NCBI GenBank assembly: GCA_002454415.1
Contig: DKIT01000187.1
Coordinates: 1 to 10,026, forward strand
Length of the DNA: 10,026 bases
Source of the DNA: Sphingobacterium sp. UBA6711
Lineage (GTDB): Bacteria > Bacteroidota > Bacteroidia > Sphingobacteriales > Sphingobacteriaceae
Direction: 5' to 3'
Part shown: positions 1-5,914 of the stretch, piece after piece
Numbering within the stretch: position 1 is the first letter of the stretch
How the letters are laid out: each line of letters opens with the position of its first letter
Made by a program: the position numbers and the translations under genes
The notes under the pieces: generated by a model
The model's database searches: none
What the model was told of the DNA's origin: nothing
The model's input: the letters and a program-made list of their open reading frames with translations, nothing else

Positions 1-1
1 A

Positions 2-319
2 AATGTTGAATTCCACATTGCAAAAAATGGTATTATAGGATTACAAACCGTATTGCCATTGTTGATTCGGGCGGGGTTAAATGAAGAACAGATCGTAAAT
101 AGTTTGTCAATTAGACCAAGACAGATCTTAGGACTTGAAGTACCTAAGATTGAAGAAGGGGCGATAGCAAATCTTGTCCTCTTTAATCTTTCTGAAACTT
201 GGAGTTTTGACGAAAAAACAAATAAATCGAAATCAAAAAATTCTCCATTATTCGGACAGACATTGAAAGGATCTGTCGAATTGGTCATCAATAATAATCA
301 ACTCAAAAAAAACGATTAA
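2..319 (+). CDS. pyrC: Dihydroorotase, C-terminal part (5' end outside window)
   Basis: Dihydroorotase interconverts carbamoyl aspartate and dihydroorotate, the third step of pyrimidine synthesis in the cytosol. The reading frame is open to the left edge, so only the last 105 residues are present. What is visible is the end of the amidohydrolase barrel, with the family-typical stretch EFHIAKNGIIGLQT (about residues 3-16 of the fragment), followed by a C-terminal segment with GAIANLVLFN and then NSPLFGQTLKGSVELVI. That closing 'NSPhxGxxhxG' pattern is common to dihydroorotases and related amidohydrolases. The metal-binding HxH and the catalytic DHAPH region lie upstream and cannot be checked. 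An internal TTG at 53 is not the start, because homology runs through it. The next gene starts 4 nt after the stop, so the two are probably co-transcribed. Confidence 0.88.
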   Translation, partial: NVEFHIAKNGIIGLQTVLPLLIRAGLNEEQIVNSLSIRPRQILGLEVPKIEEGAIANLVLFNLSETWSFDEKTNKSKSKNSPLFGQTLKGSVELVINNNQLKKND

Positions 320-323
320 AACC

Positions 324-998
324 ATGGAAGCAAATATTAAAGCTGCTGTAGAGGCAGGTATTTTAAATTATGGAAAGGTTGATGGAATTTCGACAGCCTC
401 GGCATTTCTAGACAAAATCATAGGTGTATTTGATACAGAAGCGACCTACCTGGAAAAGTTGGAGCTTTTAGATCAATCTTTTGATGATTACCCGTTGTTT
501 GATGAACTTCGTGAAATATATGTCGATCTTCTACTGATGAATTTTTTTTCCAACGATGTGCTAAAGCTTGAAGAAGATTATTTGGATTCCGAGGAATGGG
601 AAGCGATTGAAGATGAAACCATTGATCGTGGGACTGAATTGTTGAATATTTTTCTTTATTTAGGTGAATGTAAAGATGATGAGATTGAGCCTGAATTGGA
701 TGATTTCTTAAAGGAATTTTTGTTAGTTGATGAGGACGAGTTTCAGGATGAGCATGAAATCTATGAAGATATTATTGCCAATCAAATTGTTGTTGAAAGC
801 CCGTTCGCGGAAATTGCAAAAGTGTCTAAAGGAATTAATCCTCGTAGTGAAGTGTATGAATTGTTTTATCCTATCATGAGTTTCTTTAGTGAACTGAACC
901 CTAGTGACAAGCAGTTCGAAGAGTATGCTGAGGCTTCTGGGAATAAAGCTTTTGATATAGCACTTTACAAAATTATCAGTACTTACTATAATAACTAA
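324..998 (+). CDS. Acidic cytosolic protein of unknown function
   Basis: I do not recognise this 224-residue protein. About a quarter of its residues are Asp or Glu, densest at residues 80-155 (for example LEEDYLDSEEWEAIEDE and VDEDEFQDEHEIYED), against roughly sixteen Lys plus Arg, so it must be strongly acidic. It has no signal peptide or membrane segment, and the hydrophobic spacing suggests an all-helical fold. The ATG at 324 lies 4 nt after the pyrC stop and the next gene starts 4 nt after its own stop, so it sits inside one transcription unit. No Shine-Dalgarno site is seen, as is usual in Bacteroidetes. The position is consistent with a lineage-specific passenger of the pyrC operon; a role in pyrimidine synthesis is not implied by anything in the sequence. 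Confidence 0.8.
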   Translation: MEANIKAAVEAGILNYGKVDGISTASAFLDKIIGVFDTEATYLEKLELLDQSFDDYPLFDELREIYVDLLLMNFFSNDVLKLEEDYLDSEEWEAIEDETIDRGTELLNIFLYLGECKDDEIEPELDDFLKEFLLVDEDEFQDEHEIYEDIIANQIVVESPFAEIAKVSKGINPRSEVYELFYPIMSFFSELNPSDKQFEEYAEASGNKAFDIALYKIISTYYNN

Positions 999-1002
999 TT
1001 TT

Positions 1003-1605
1003 ATGGCAGACTCAATCAATGAAAGTAACATAGGATTTGATGCGGTAATCGATAAGAAAAAAAGTATAATTTATGGCGCTGTCTTGGGGATTATATCTTT
1101 TAGTCTTGGATTAGCTGTATTATTTGTTGTCAAAGACCTGAATTCCTTTTGGGGGGTCATGTCAATGTCGTTTATTGTTAGTATCGGTGTCTATGCAATT
1201 GTTTCGGCTATATTTGCTTTTTCGCTTCGTAAATCAAATGGGGGATATTGGAATTTTTCGATAGCGCTTAAATCTATATTTATGATGTTGGCCCTCGCAA
1301 CTGTAATTTCAACAATAGGTACACAGATATACGTCAATTATATTAATCCTGCTCTACAAGAAAAGGTCGTGACACATACTATCAATGTGACTATTGAGTA
1401 TATGGAGAAAAACAATATTCCAGATAACATTATTGATGAAAAAATTGCTGAACTGGAAAAACAAGTAGATTCGATTGGAAAGATAACAGTTGGACAGATA
1501 TTGAAAGGTTTGGCAATTACGTTGATGTTTCAATTTGTCTTTGCATTGCTTTTATCTGCGTTGACAAAACGGGAGCGATTGCTGATTAAGCAGGATCAAA
1601 ATTAG
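1003..1605 (+). CDS. DUF4199 family integral membrane protein
   Basis: This 200-residue inner-membrane protein has four predicted helices at about residues 21-43, 51-74, 88-110 and 166-188. A roughly 50-residue soluble segment (about 113-163, with EKNNIPDNIIDEKIAELEKQ) lies between helices three and four. The helix layout, length and the long charged loop before the last helix match DUF4199 proteins, which are widespread in Bacteroidetes and have no established function. The N-terminus is short and polar and no cleavable signal is evident. The ATG at 1003 follows the previous stop by 4 nt. A hairpin at 1631-1656 follows the stop, so this is probably the last gene of the pyrC unit. The DUF4199 call is from pattern recognition, not from a search. 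Confidence 0.78.
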   Translation: MADSINESNIGFDAVIDKKKSIIYGAVLGIISFSLGLAVLFVVKDLNSFWGVMSMSFIVSIGVYAIVSAIFAFSLRKSNGGYWNFSIALKSIFMMLALATVISTIGTQIYVNYINPALQEKVVTHTINVTIEYMEKNNIPDNIIDEKIAELEKQVDSIGKITVGQILKGLAITLMFQFVFALLLSALTKRERLLIKQDQN

Positions 1606-1630
1606 GTCTTAATAAATTAAATATACTATT

Positions 1631-1660
1631 AAGGTGTTACTGAAAAGTAATACCTTTGTT
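1631..1660 (+). terminator. Rho-independent terminator after the pyrC-DUF4199 unit
   Basis: The arms AAGGTGTTAC (1631-1640) and GTAATACCTT (1647-1656) form a 10-bp stem with one G-U pair and a 6-nt loop, followed by the T-rich TGTTTGTATT. It lies 25 nt after the DUF4199 stop and before the glycosyltransferase gene. Its right arm overlaps a TAnnTTTG motif (see findings). Confidence 0.72.
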
Positions 1661-1700
1661 TGTATTAAAATACTACATTTTTAGCATGATTAACATTCAC

Positions 1701-2651
1701 ATGGATATTTCTGTTGTTGTTCCATTATTTAATGAAGAAGAATCTTTACCCGAATTAACTGCTTGGATCGACCGTGTTATGGTGGCCAATCATTTTTCAT
1801 ACGAAATAATTTTGGTTGACGACGGTAGCAAGGATAATTCTTGGAAAATCATTGAAGAATTGAAAGTGAAGAATAACAATATTTCTGCTATTAAATTCAG
1901 ACGTAATTACGGGAAATCTGCAGCTTTAAATGTAGGTTTTGCAGCGGCTCAAGGAGATGTTATCATCACGATGGATGCGGATTTGCAAGATAGTCCTGAC
2001 GAAATTCCTGAGTTGTATGATCGAATCATAAATAAAGGGGCAGATTTGGTTTCTGGATGGAAACAAAAACGTTATGATCCCTTAACCAAGACCATTCCTA
2101 CTAAACTATTCAATGGTGTGACCAGATCTATGTCTGGTATCCATAATCTACATGATTTTAATTGCGGTCTTAAAGCCTATAAAAAGGATGTAGTAAAAAA
2201 CATAGAGGTTTATGGTGAAATGCATCGTTATATCCCTGTTATTGCTAAATGGGCTGGTTTTACAAATATACAAGAACAGGTCGTACAGCACTATCCGCGT
2301 AAATATGGTACGACTAAATTTGGTCCAGGCCGTTTTGTAAAAGGCTTTTTAGATTTATTGTCTATATTTTTTGTTGGCAAATTTTCAAAGAGACCGATGC
2401 ACTTTTTTGGTGTTATGGGGGTTATTAGCTTTTTGGCAGGTCTTTTTATATCTATTTATTTAATTTGCCATAAGCTGATGAGTATTGCAAGTGGTACACC
2501 GTTTAGGGATATAACTGATCAACCTCTGTTTTTCAGAACATTGACAGCAATTATTTTAGGTACTCAATTATTTTTGACAGGCTTTTTGGCAGAATTGGTT
2601 TCTAGAAGTAGCTCTGACAGGAATGATTATCAAATTGAGAAAGTCATTTAA
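1701..2651 (+). CDS. GT2 family polyprenyl-phosphate glycosyltransferase (DPM synthase/GtrB-like)
   Basis: An inner-membrane enzyme that by family moves a sugar from a nucleotide-sugar to a polyprenyl phosphate carrier on the cytosolic face. With the start at 1701 it is 316 residues. The GT-A domain opens at once with DISVVVPLFNEEESL (2-16), then DDGS (40-43) for nucleotide binding and the metal-binding DAD (92-94) in MDADLQD. These are followed by CGLKAYKKDV and a basic KYGTTKFGPGRF segment. Two C-terminal membrane helices lie near residues 232-256 and 278-303, the GtrB/ArnC arrangement. In-frame alternatives are ATG 1686 (+5 residues) and TTG 1656; the latter lies in the terminator stem and is unlikely. 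I prefer 1701 because the fold begins immediately after it. The GT4 gene follows by 6 nt, suggesting co-transcription. Donor sugar and final glycan cannot be told from the sequence. Confidence 0.88.
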   Translation: MDISVVVPLFNEEESLPELTAWIDRVMVANHFSYEIILVDDGSKDNSWKIIEELKVKNNNISAIKFRRNYGKSAALNVGFAAAQGDVIITMDADLQDSPDEIPELYDRIINKGADLVSGWKQKRYDPLTKTIPTKLFNGVTRSMSGIHNLHDFNCGLKAYKKDVVKNIEVYGEMHRYIPVIAKWAGFTNIQEQVVQHYPRKYGTTKFGPGRFVKGFLDLLSIFFVGKFSKRPMHFFGVMGVISFLAGLFISIYLICHKLMSIASGTPFRDITDQPLFFRTLTAIILGTQLFLTGFLAELVSRSSSDRNDYQIEKVI

Positions 2652-2657
2652 TCATTT

Positions 2658-3788
2658 ATGCGAATTGTGATTTTAGGGTCTGCCTATCCGTTAAGAGGAG
2701 GAGGAATAGCTTCTTTTAATGAACGCTTAGCAGCCCATTTTCAGGAGCTAGGTCATGACGTTGATATCTATTCTTTTAGTTTACAATATCCAAATTTCCT
2801 TTTTCCTGGGAAGTCTCAATATTCAGATGAACCCGCTCCTGTTGGGCTAAACATCAAGACAAAGGTAAACTCTATTAATCCACTTAATTGGTTAAAAGTG
2901 GGGGATGAACTTAGAAAGGCAAATTATGATTTGCTGATTGTCAGATTTTGGATGCCATTTTTTGGACCTTGTTTGGGCACTATTCAGCGAAAAGTTCGAA
3001 AAAATAATCATACTAAAATTGTTTGTATAGCGGATAATATTATTCCTCATGAACAAAGGCCAGGAGACGAGTGGCTTATTCGTTATTTTTTGAAATCAGT
3101 CGACGCTTGTCTCACAATGAGTAAAAGTGTTCTTTCGGACCTAAAATCATTAAATCCTGCCATACCTGCAGTATATTCACCGCACCCCCTTTATGATAAC
3201 TACGGTCTACATCAGAACAAGGAAGAAGCACGTCGTTTGCTTCATCTTGGGGAGAAGGAGAGGATTATTTTATTTTTCGGTTTTATTCGACAATATAAAG
3301 GATTGGATCTCCTATTGGCGGCATTGGCTGATCCCCGCGTCCGGGATCTTCAGGTGAAGCTATTACTTGCGGGAGAATTTTATGGTGATCCCGAAATCTA
3401 TTTGGCGCTGATTAGAAAATATAAATTGGAGGATATGATTTATATGCACACTGATTTTATCCCCAACCAGCAGGTTGGCCGCTACTTTTCCGCTGTTGAC
3501 TGTGTCGTGTTGCCTTATCGTTCGGCTACACAAAGCGGAATTACCCAAGTAGCCTACCATTTCGATCTGCCCATGATTGTGAGTAACGTTGGTGGATTAC
3601 CTGAATTGGTAGCGGATGGCTATGTTGGTTATGTTGTCGAACCAGATCCGCTTAGTATTGCAGATGGAATCGTTTCTTTTTATCAAAACAATAAAGAAGG
3701 GCAGTTTAGGACGAATATCCTAGACGAAAAGCAGAAATATAGCTGGGATACCTTTGGTAATGAAATTCTAAAATTAGCAAAATTATAG
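2658..3788 (+). CDS. GT4 family glycosyltransferase (GT-B fold)
   Basis: A cytosolic, probably membrane-peripheral, retaining glycosyltransferase of 376 residues, a normal GT4 length. The N-terminal Rossmann-like domain starts MRIVILGSAYPLRGGGIASF (1-20); the glycine-rich loop typically contacts the acceptor. The C-terminal domain begins near residue 200 with ERIILFFGFIRQYKGLDLLL, containing the conserved basic pair R211/K214 that binds donor phosphate. SNVGGLPELV and GYVVEPDPLSIADGI close the fold. The usual E-x7-E signature is not intact: the matching stretch is ATQSGITQVAYHF (290-302), with Gln297/Val298 where the second Glu is expected. This TQSGITQ form suggests a distinct subfamily rather than a damaged gene, since the rest is well conserved. 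The ATG at 2658 is 6 nt after the GT2 stop. The pair may work on one glycan, but the substrate is unknown. Confidence 0.87.
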   Translation: MRIVILGSAYPLRGGGIASFNERLAAHFQELGHDVDIYSFSLQYPNFLFPGKSQYSDEPAPVGLNIKTKVNSINPLNWLKVGDELRKANYDLLIVRFWMPFFGPCLGTIQRKVRKNNHTKIVCIADNIIPHEQRPGDEWLIRYFLKSVDACLTMSKSVLSDLKSLNPAIPAVYSPHPLYDNYGLHQNKEEARRLLHLGEKERIILFFGFIRQYKGLDLLLAALADPRVRDLQVKLLLAGEFYGDPEIYLALIRKYKLEDMIYMHTDFIPNQQVGRYFSAVDCVVLPYRSATQSGITQVAYHFDLPMIVSNVGGLPELVADGYVGYVVEPDPLSIADGIVSFYQNNKEGQFRTNILDEKQKYSWDTFGNEILKLAKL

Positions 3789-3802
3789 ACACATCGATTT
3801 TA

Positions 3803-3834
3803 TTTGTTTATAACTGCAAATTTATCTAAGTTTG
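3803..3834 (+). promoter_or_regulatory. Bacteroidetes-type sigma-70 promoter
   Basis: TTTG at 3803-3806 and TAAGTTTG at 3827-3834, separated by 20 nt, match the Bacteroidetes -33/-7 consensus (TTTG, about 17-23 nt, TAnnTTTG) without mismatch. Transcription would begin near 3838-3842, leaving a leader of about 30 nt before the TTG-started gene. It is the best promoter match I found in the window. Confidence 0.72.
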
Positions 3835-3859
3835 AAGGACTGAGAAAGAAAAATAAAAG

Positions 3860-3865
3860 AAGGAG
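3860..3865 (+). promoter_or_regulatory. Shine-Dalgarno site deciding a TTG start
   Basis: AAGGAG lies 5 nt before TTG 3871 and 8 nt before TTG 3874. Such a site is unusual in this A/T-rich, mostly SD-less window. No in-frame ATG or GTG exists between the upstream in-frame stop (TGA, 3841-3843) and the TTG pair, so initiation at one of these two TTG codons is the only standard option. Spacing slightly favours 3874. Confidence 0.65.
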
Positions 3866-3870
3866 AGATT

Positions 3871-4143
3871 TTGTTGCCGTTTACACAGGGTAGTTTAGCG
3901 AAGATAGAAGAGTTTTTTAAAGAGCAGGGATATAAAGTTCGTTATGAAAAAGGTTCATTTCGTACTGGTGCTTGTATGTTGCAAGCAACCAAGGTAGTGG
4001 TAGTCAATAAGTTTTCGAATCTCGAAATAAAAATCCAGTCTTTGTGGAATATTCTATTGGATGTAGAGATTGATTCGGAGGCAATTTCTGAAAAATTTCT
4101 TCCAATTTATGAAGAGATATTGAAATCAAAAACTGTAGCTTGA
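3871..4143 (+). CDS. Uncharacterised 90-residue protein, TTG start
   Basis: I do not recognise a named domain. The protein is small, soluble and mixed alpha/beta in appearance. A helix-like N-terminus (LAKIEEFFKEQGYKV) is followed by strand-like segments RYEKGSFRTGACML and TKVVVVNKF, then an amphipathic C-terminal half with SLWNILLDVEIDSEAISEKF. It has no signal peptide or membrane segment, and a single cysteine (Cys 35) in TGACML. The start is TTG 3871 or the adjacent TTG 3874, supported by AAGGAG just upstream and a promoter at 3803-3834. Its stop codon overlaps the TTG start of the hydrolase gene in TTGA, so the two are probably translationally coupled and may act together. The real-gene call rests on this context and on a coherent, non-repetitive protein sequence. 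Confidence 0.75.
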   Translation: MLPFTQGSLAKIEEFFKEQGYKVRYEKGSFRTGACMLQATKVVVVNKFSNLEIKIQSLWNILLDVEIDSEAISEKFLPIYEEILKSKTVA

Positions 4144-4907
4144 GAATAACATTTTTAGGAACCGGGACATCACAAGGGGTACCAGTTATTGCGTGCCAAT
4201 GCCAAGTTTGTCAATCTAAGGACAAACATGACAAGCGGTTACGTTCTTCTATTCTAATTGAATATAATCAGCATAATTTGGTGATAGACACTGGACCAGA
4301 TTTTAGGTATCAGATGTTGCGGGAAAAAGTGACGCATTTGGATGCTGTGCTGATGACGCACTCGCATAAAGATCATATTGCTGGTCTGGATGATGTTAGA
4401 GCATTCAACTATCAGCAACATAGTTCGATCTCTATTTATGGAACTGAAGAGCTCCATGATGCTTTAAAGCGAGAATTCTATTATGCATTTACCGAAATTA
4501 AATATCCTGGTGCTCCGCGATTGGACCTGGAGGAGATAAAGGCCGGTGAGCCCCTGTTTTTATTCGGAAAGGAAATTATACCTCTTGAAGTACTGCATTA
4601 TAAAATGCCTGTTTTAGGCTTTCGGATTGATGATTTCGCATATATTACCGATGCAAAATTTATCTCAGAGGAATCTAGAAAACTGTTGTCGGGAGTGAAA
4701 ATTTTAGTTGTCAATGCGCTACAGAAAGAATCTCATATCTCCCATTTAACATTGCAGGAGGCAATCGAATTTGCAGGGGATATCAATGCCGACAAAACTT
4801 ATTTTACCCATATCGGGCATCGAATGGGATTGCATAAAGAAATCTCACTGGAGCTGCCTGAAAATATGTTCTTGGCATATGATCGATTGCAACTCGATAT
4901 TAGTTAA
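4140..4907 (+). CDS. PhnP-like MBL-fold metallo-hydrolase
   Basis: A 255-residue cytosolic metallo-beta-lactamase-fold hydrolase, probably a phosphodiesterase. It starts MRITFLGTGTSQGVP (1-15). CxCxxC follows at Cys19, Cys21 and Cys24, which together with a C-terminal His (224 or 227 in THIGHRM) matches the structural zinc site of PhnP. The catalytic motif HSHKDH gives His74, His76, Asp78 and His79. IDTGPDFR (49-56), a His near 151 and YITDAKF supply the remaining ligands expected of a dinuclear site. E. coli PhnP cleaves phosphoribosyl cyclic phosphate in phosphonate breakdown, but no phn genes are near, so I infer only a cyclic-phosphate or nucleotide-type substrate. It starts at TTG 4140, overlapping the upstream stop by 4 nt; the MRITFLGTGTS start fits the family exactly, and no in-frame ATG is near. 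Confidence 0.87.
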   Translation: MRITFLGTGTSQGVPVIACQCQVCQSKDKHDKRLRSSILIEYNQHNLVIDTGPDFRYQMLREKVTHLDAVLMTHSHKDHIAGLDDVRAFNYQQHSSISIYGTEELHDALKREFYYAFTEIKYPGAPRLDLEEIKAGEPLFLFGKEIIPLEVLHYKMPVLGFRIDDFAYITDAKFISEESRKLLSGVKILVVNALQKESHISHLTLQEAIEFAGDINADKTYFTHIGHRMGLHKEISLELPENMFLAYDRLQLDIS

Positions 4908-4985
4908 TCTACATATTATAAAACTATAGTACTTCCCACGTTGTTATACCTATAAAAAAATAATTAGGTATTAAATCATAAAAAA

Positions 4986-5141
4986 ATGGGAAACTTATTG
5001 TACATCATCGCCGTTGTTTTAGTCATCATTTGGGCGATTAGTTTTTTTGGAGGATATGCAGCTGGAAATAATATTATTCATATCCTTTTGGTGATTGCTA
5101 TTATCGTTGTATTATTACGTGTTATTCGCGGCAACGCCTGA
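4986..5141 (+). CDS. Lmo0937-family small membrane protein (DUF5670-like)
   Basis: A 51-residue protein with two hydrophobic helices, about residues 3-21 (LLYIIAVVLVIIWAISFF) and 30-44 (IIHILLVIAIIVVLL), joined by a glycine-rich turn GGYAAGNN and ending in the basic RVIRG. This two-helix pattern, with W16, the FFG/GY turn, IIHxLLVIA and a final R..RG, matches the Lmo0937 family of small membrane proteins found in Bacteroidetes and Listeria; function is unknown. The ATG at 4986 follows an A-rich stretch typical of translation starts here. It stands alone: 78 nt from the MBL gene and converging on ispD with only 10 nt between the stops. No clear -33/-7 promoter was found upstream. Confidence 0.85.
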   Translation: MGNLLYIIAVVLVIIWAISFFGGYAAGNNIIHILLVIAIIVVLLRVIRGNA

Positions 5142-5151
5142 TGCTTCATCT

Positions 5152-5835
5152 TCAGATCAGACTTAGATAAAACTGGGCAATTTGCAGATCCTGTGGATGG
5201 GTGATTTTAATATTTTTCGAATCTCCTTCGATCATAGTTATGTGTTTGCCCATTTTTTCTATTACTGATGCGTCATCAGTAAAAAGTGGGTCTTCATTTT
5301 GCTGATAAGCTTGTAAGAGTAATTCTCCATGAAAGACCTGTGGAGTTTGTATTAACCAAACTTGATCTCTATCGCATGCTTTATTGGAAAGTGATGCGCC
5401 TAGCCGAACTGACTCTATACTCTTTTGAGCCAAAACAATTGCCTGGTGCGTATACGCTCCCTCAAAAGCTCTGTTGATTAACGTATCCGGAACTATCGGA
5501 CGCGCTCCATCGTGTACTGCAATATAATCTTTTGGACCAATATCAAAATTTTGCTGAATATATTCGATGCCATTTTTTACACTCTCAAAGCGTGTATTTC
5601 CGCCAAAAGTTATGTGGATAGGGAGTGAAAATTGATGTTTTAAACATAATTCGTTCCAAAAGCTTTCCATCGTTTCGCTGATCACCAAAATCACCTCTGA
5701 AATTGTTGCTGAGTGAAAAAAGCGATTAATAGTGTGCATAATTACTGGCAGCCCATTTAAATTAAGAAACTGCTTTGGTAGATCACTGTTCATTCTGCTT
5801 CCAGTGCCAGCGGCAACAATTATAACAAAGTTCAT
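5152..5835 (-). CDS. ispD: 2-C-methyl-D-erythritol 4-phosphate cytidylyltransferase
   Basis: IspD joins CTP and methylerythritol phosphate to give CDP-ME plus pyrophosphate, the third step of the non-mevalonate isoprenoid pathway, in the cytosol. At 227 residues it has the usual length. The CTP-binding loop is AAGTGSRM (8-15) with Arg14 and Lys21 (in PKQF), matching the catalytic Arg20/Lys27 of E. coli. GGNTRFESVKNG lies at 78-89 and AVHDGARP at 106-113. TDDASVIE at 186-193 and NIKITHPQD at 208-216 follow; Lys210 matches E. coli Lys213. All key residues are present. ATG at 5835-5833 gives a fold-proximal start. It lies downstream of queA on the same strand, but a strong hairpin separates them. 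No ispF is adjacent. Confidence 0.95.
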   Translation of the reverse strand: MNFVIIVAAGTGSRMNSDLPKQFLNLNGLPVIMHTINRFFHSATISEVILVISETMESFWNELCLKHQFSLPIHITFGGNTRFESVKNGIEYIQQNFDIGPKDYIAVHDGARPIVPDTLINRAFEGAYTHQAIVLAQKSIESVRLGASLSNKACDRDQVWLIQTPQVFHGELLLQAYQQNEDPLFTDDASVIEKMGKHITMIEGDSKNIKITHPQDLQIAQFYLSLI

Positions 5836-5856
5836 GTCGATTTTGAAATGCTGTGT

Positions 5857-5892
5857 TTAAAAAAAACGCGGATAGGTTGGACTATCCACGTT
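5857..5892 (-). terminator. Strong Rho-independent terminator between queA and ispD
   Basis: Read on the minus strand, AACGTGGATAG (5892-5882) pairs with CTATCCGCGTT (5875-5865) in an 11-bp stem with one G-U pair and a 6-nt loop, followed by a run of Ts (T8 counting the last two stem bases). It lies about 22 nt beyond the queA stop and its T-run ends about 23 nt before the ispD ATG. It should stop most queA transcription; the ispD promoter is not evident. Confidence 0.85.
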
Positions 5893-5914
5893 TCTGTTTA
5901 TTTTCTAGGGATGC

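Noticed and set aside
53..55. TTG 53 as start of a short 88-residue gene
   Set aside because: The dihydroorotase reading frame and its conserved residues continue upstream to the left edge, so this is an internal Leu codon.
723..1031. Antisense open frame of 102 codons opposite the acidic protein gene, and similar antisense frames at 3363-3560, 4254-4457, 5286-5477 and 6459-6761
   Set aside because: Each lies inside a well-supported gene on the other strand, shows no family motif and has no promoter or start context.
1656..1700. TTG 1656 as start of the GT2 gene
   Set aside because: It would begin inside the terminator stem and add a 15-residue tail absent from the family; ATG 1701 (or 1686) fits the fold start.
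4946..4971. Inverted repeat ATACCTA / TAGGTAT before the Lmo0937-type gene as a terminator of the MBL gene
   Set aside because: Only 7 A/T-rich base pairs with a 12-nt loop and no T-run; too weak to call.
4941..4972. Promoter for the Lmo0937-type gene from TTG 4941-4943 and TAGGTATT 4965-4972
   Set aside because: Spacing of 21 nt is acceptable but the -7 element has two mismatches, so it is not distinguishable from chance in A/T-rich DNA.
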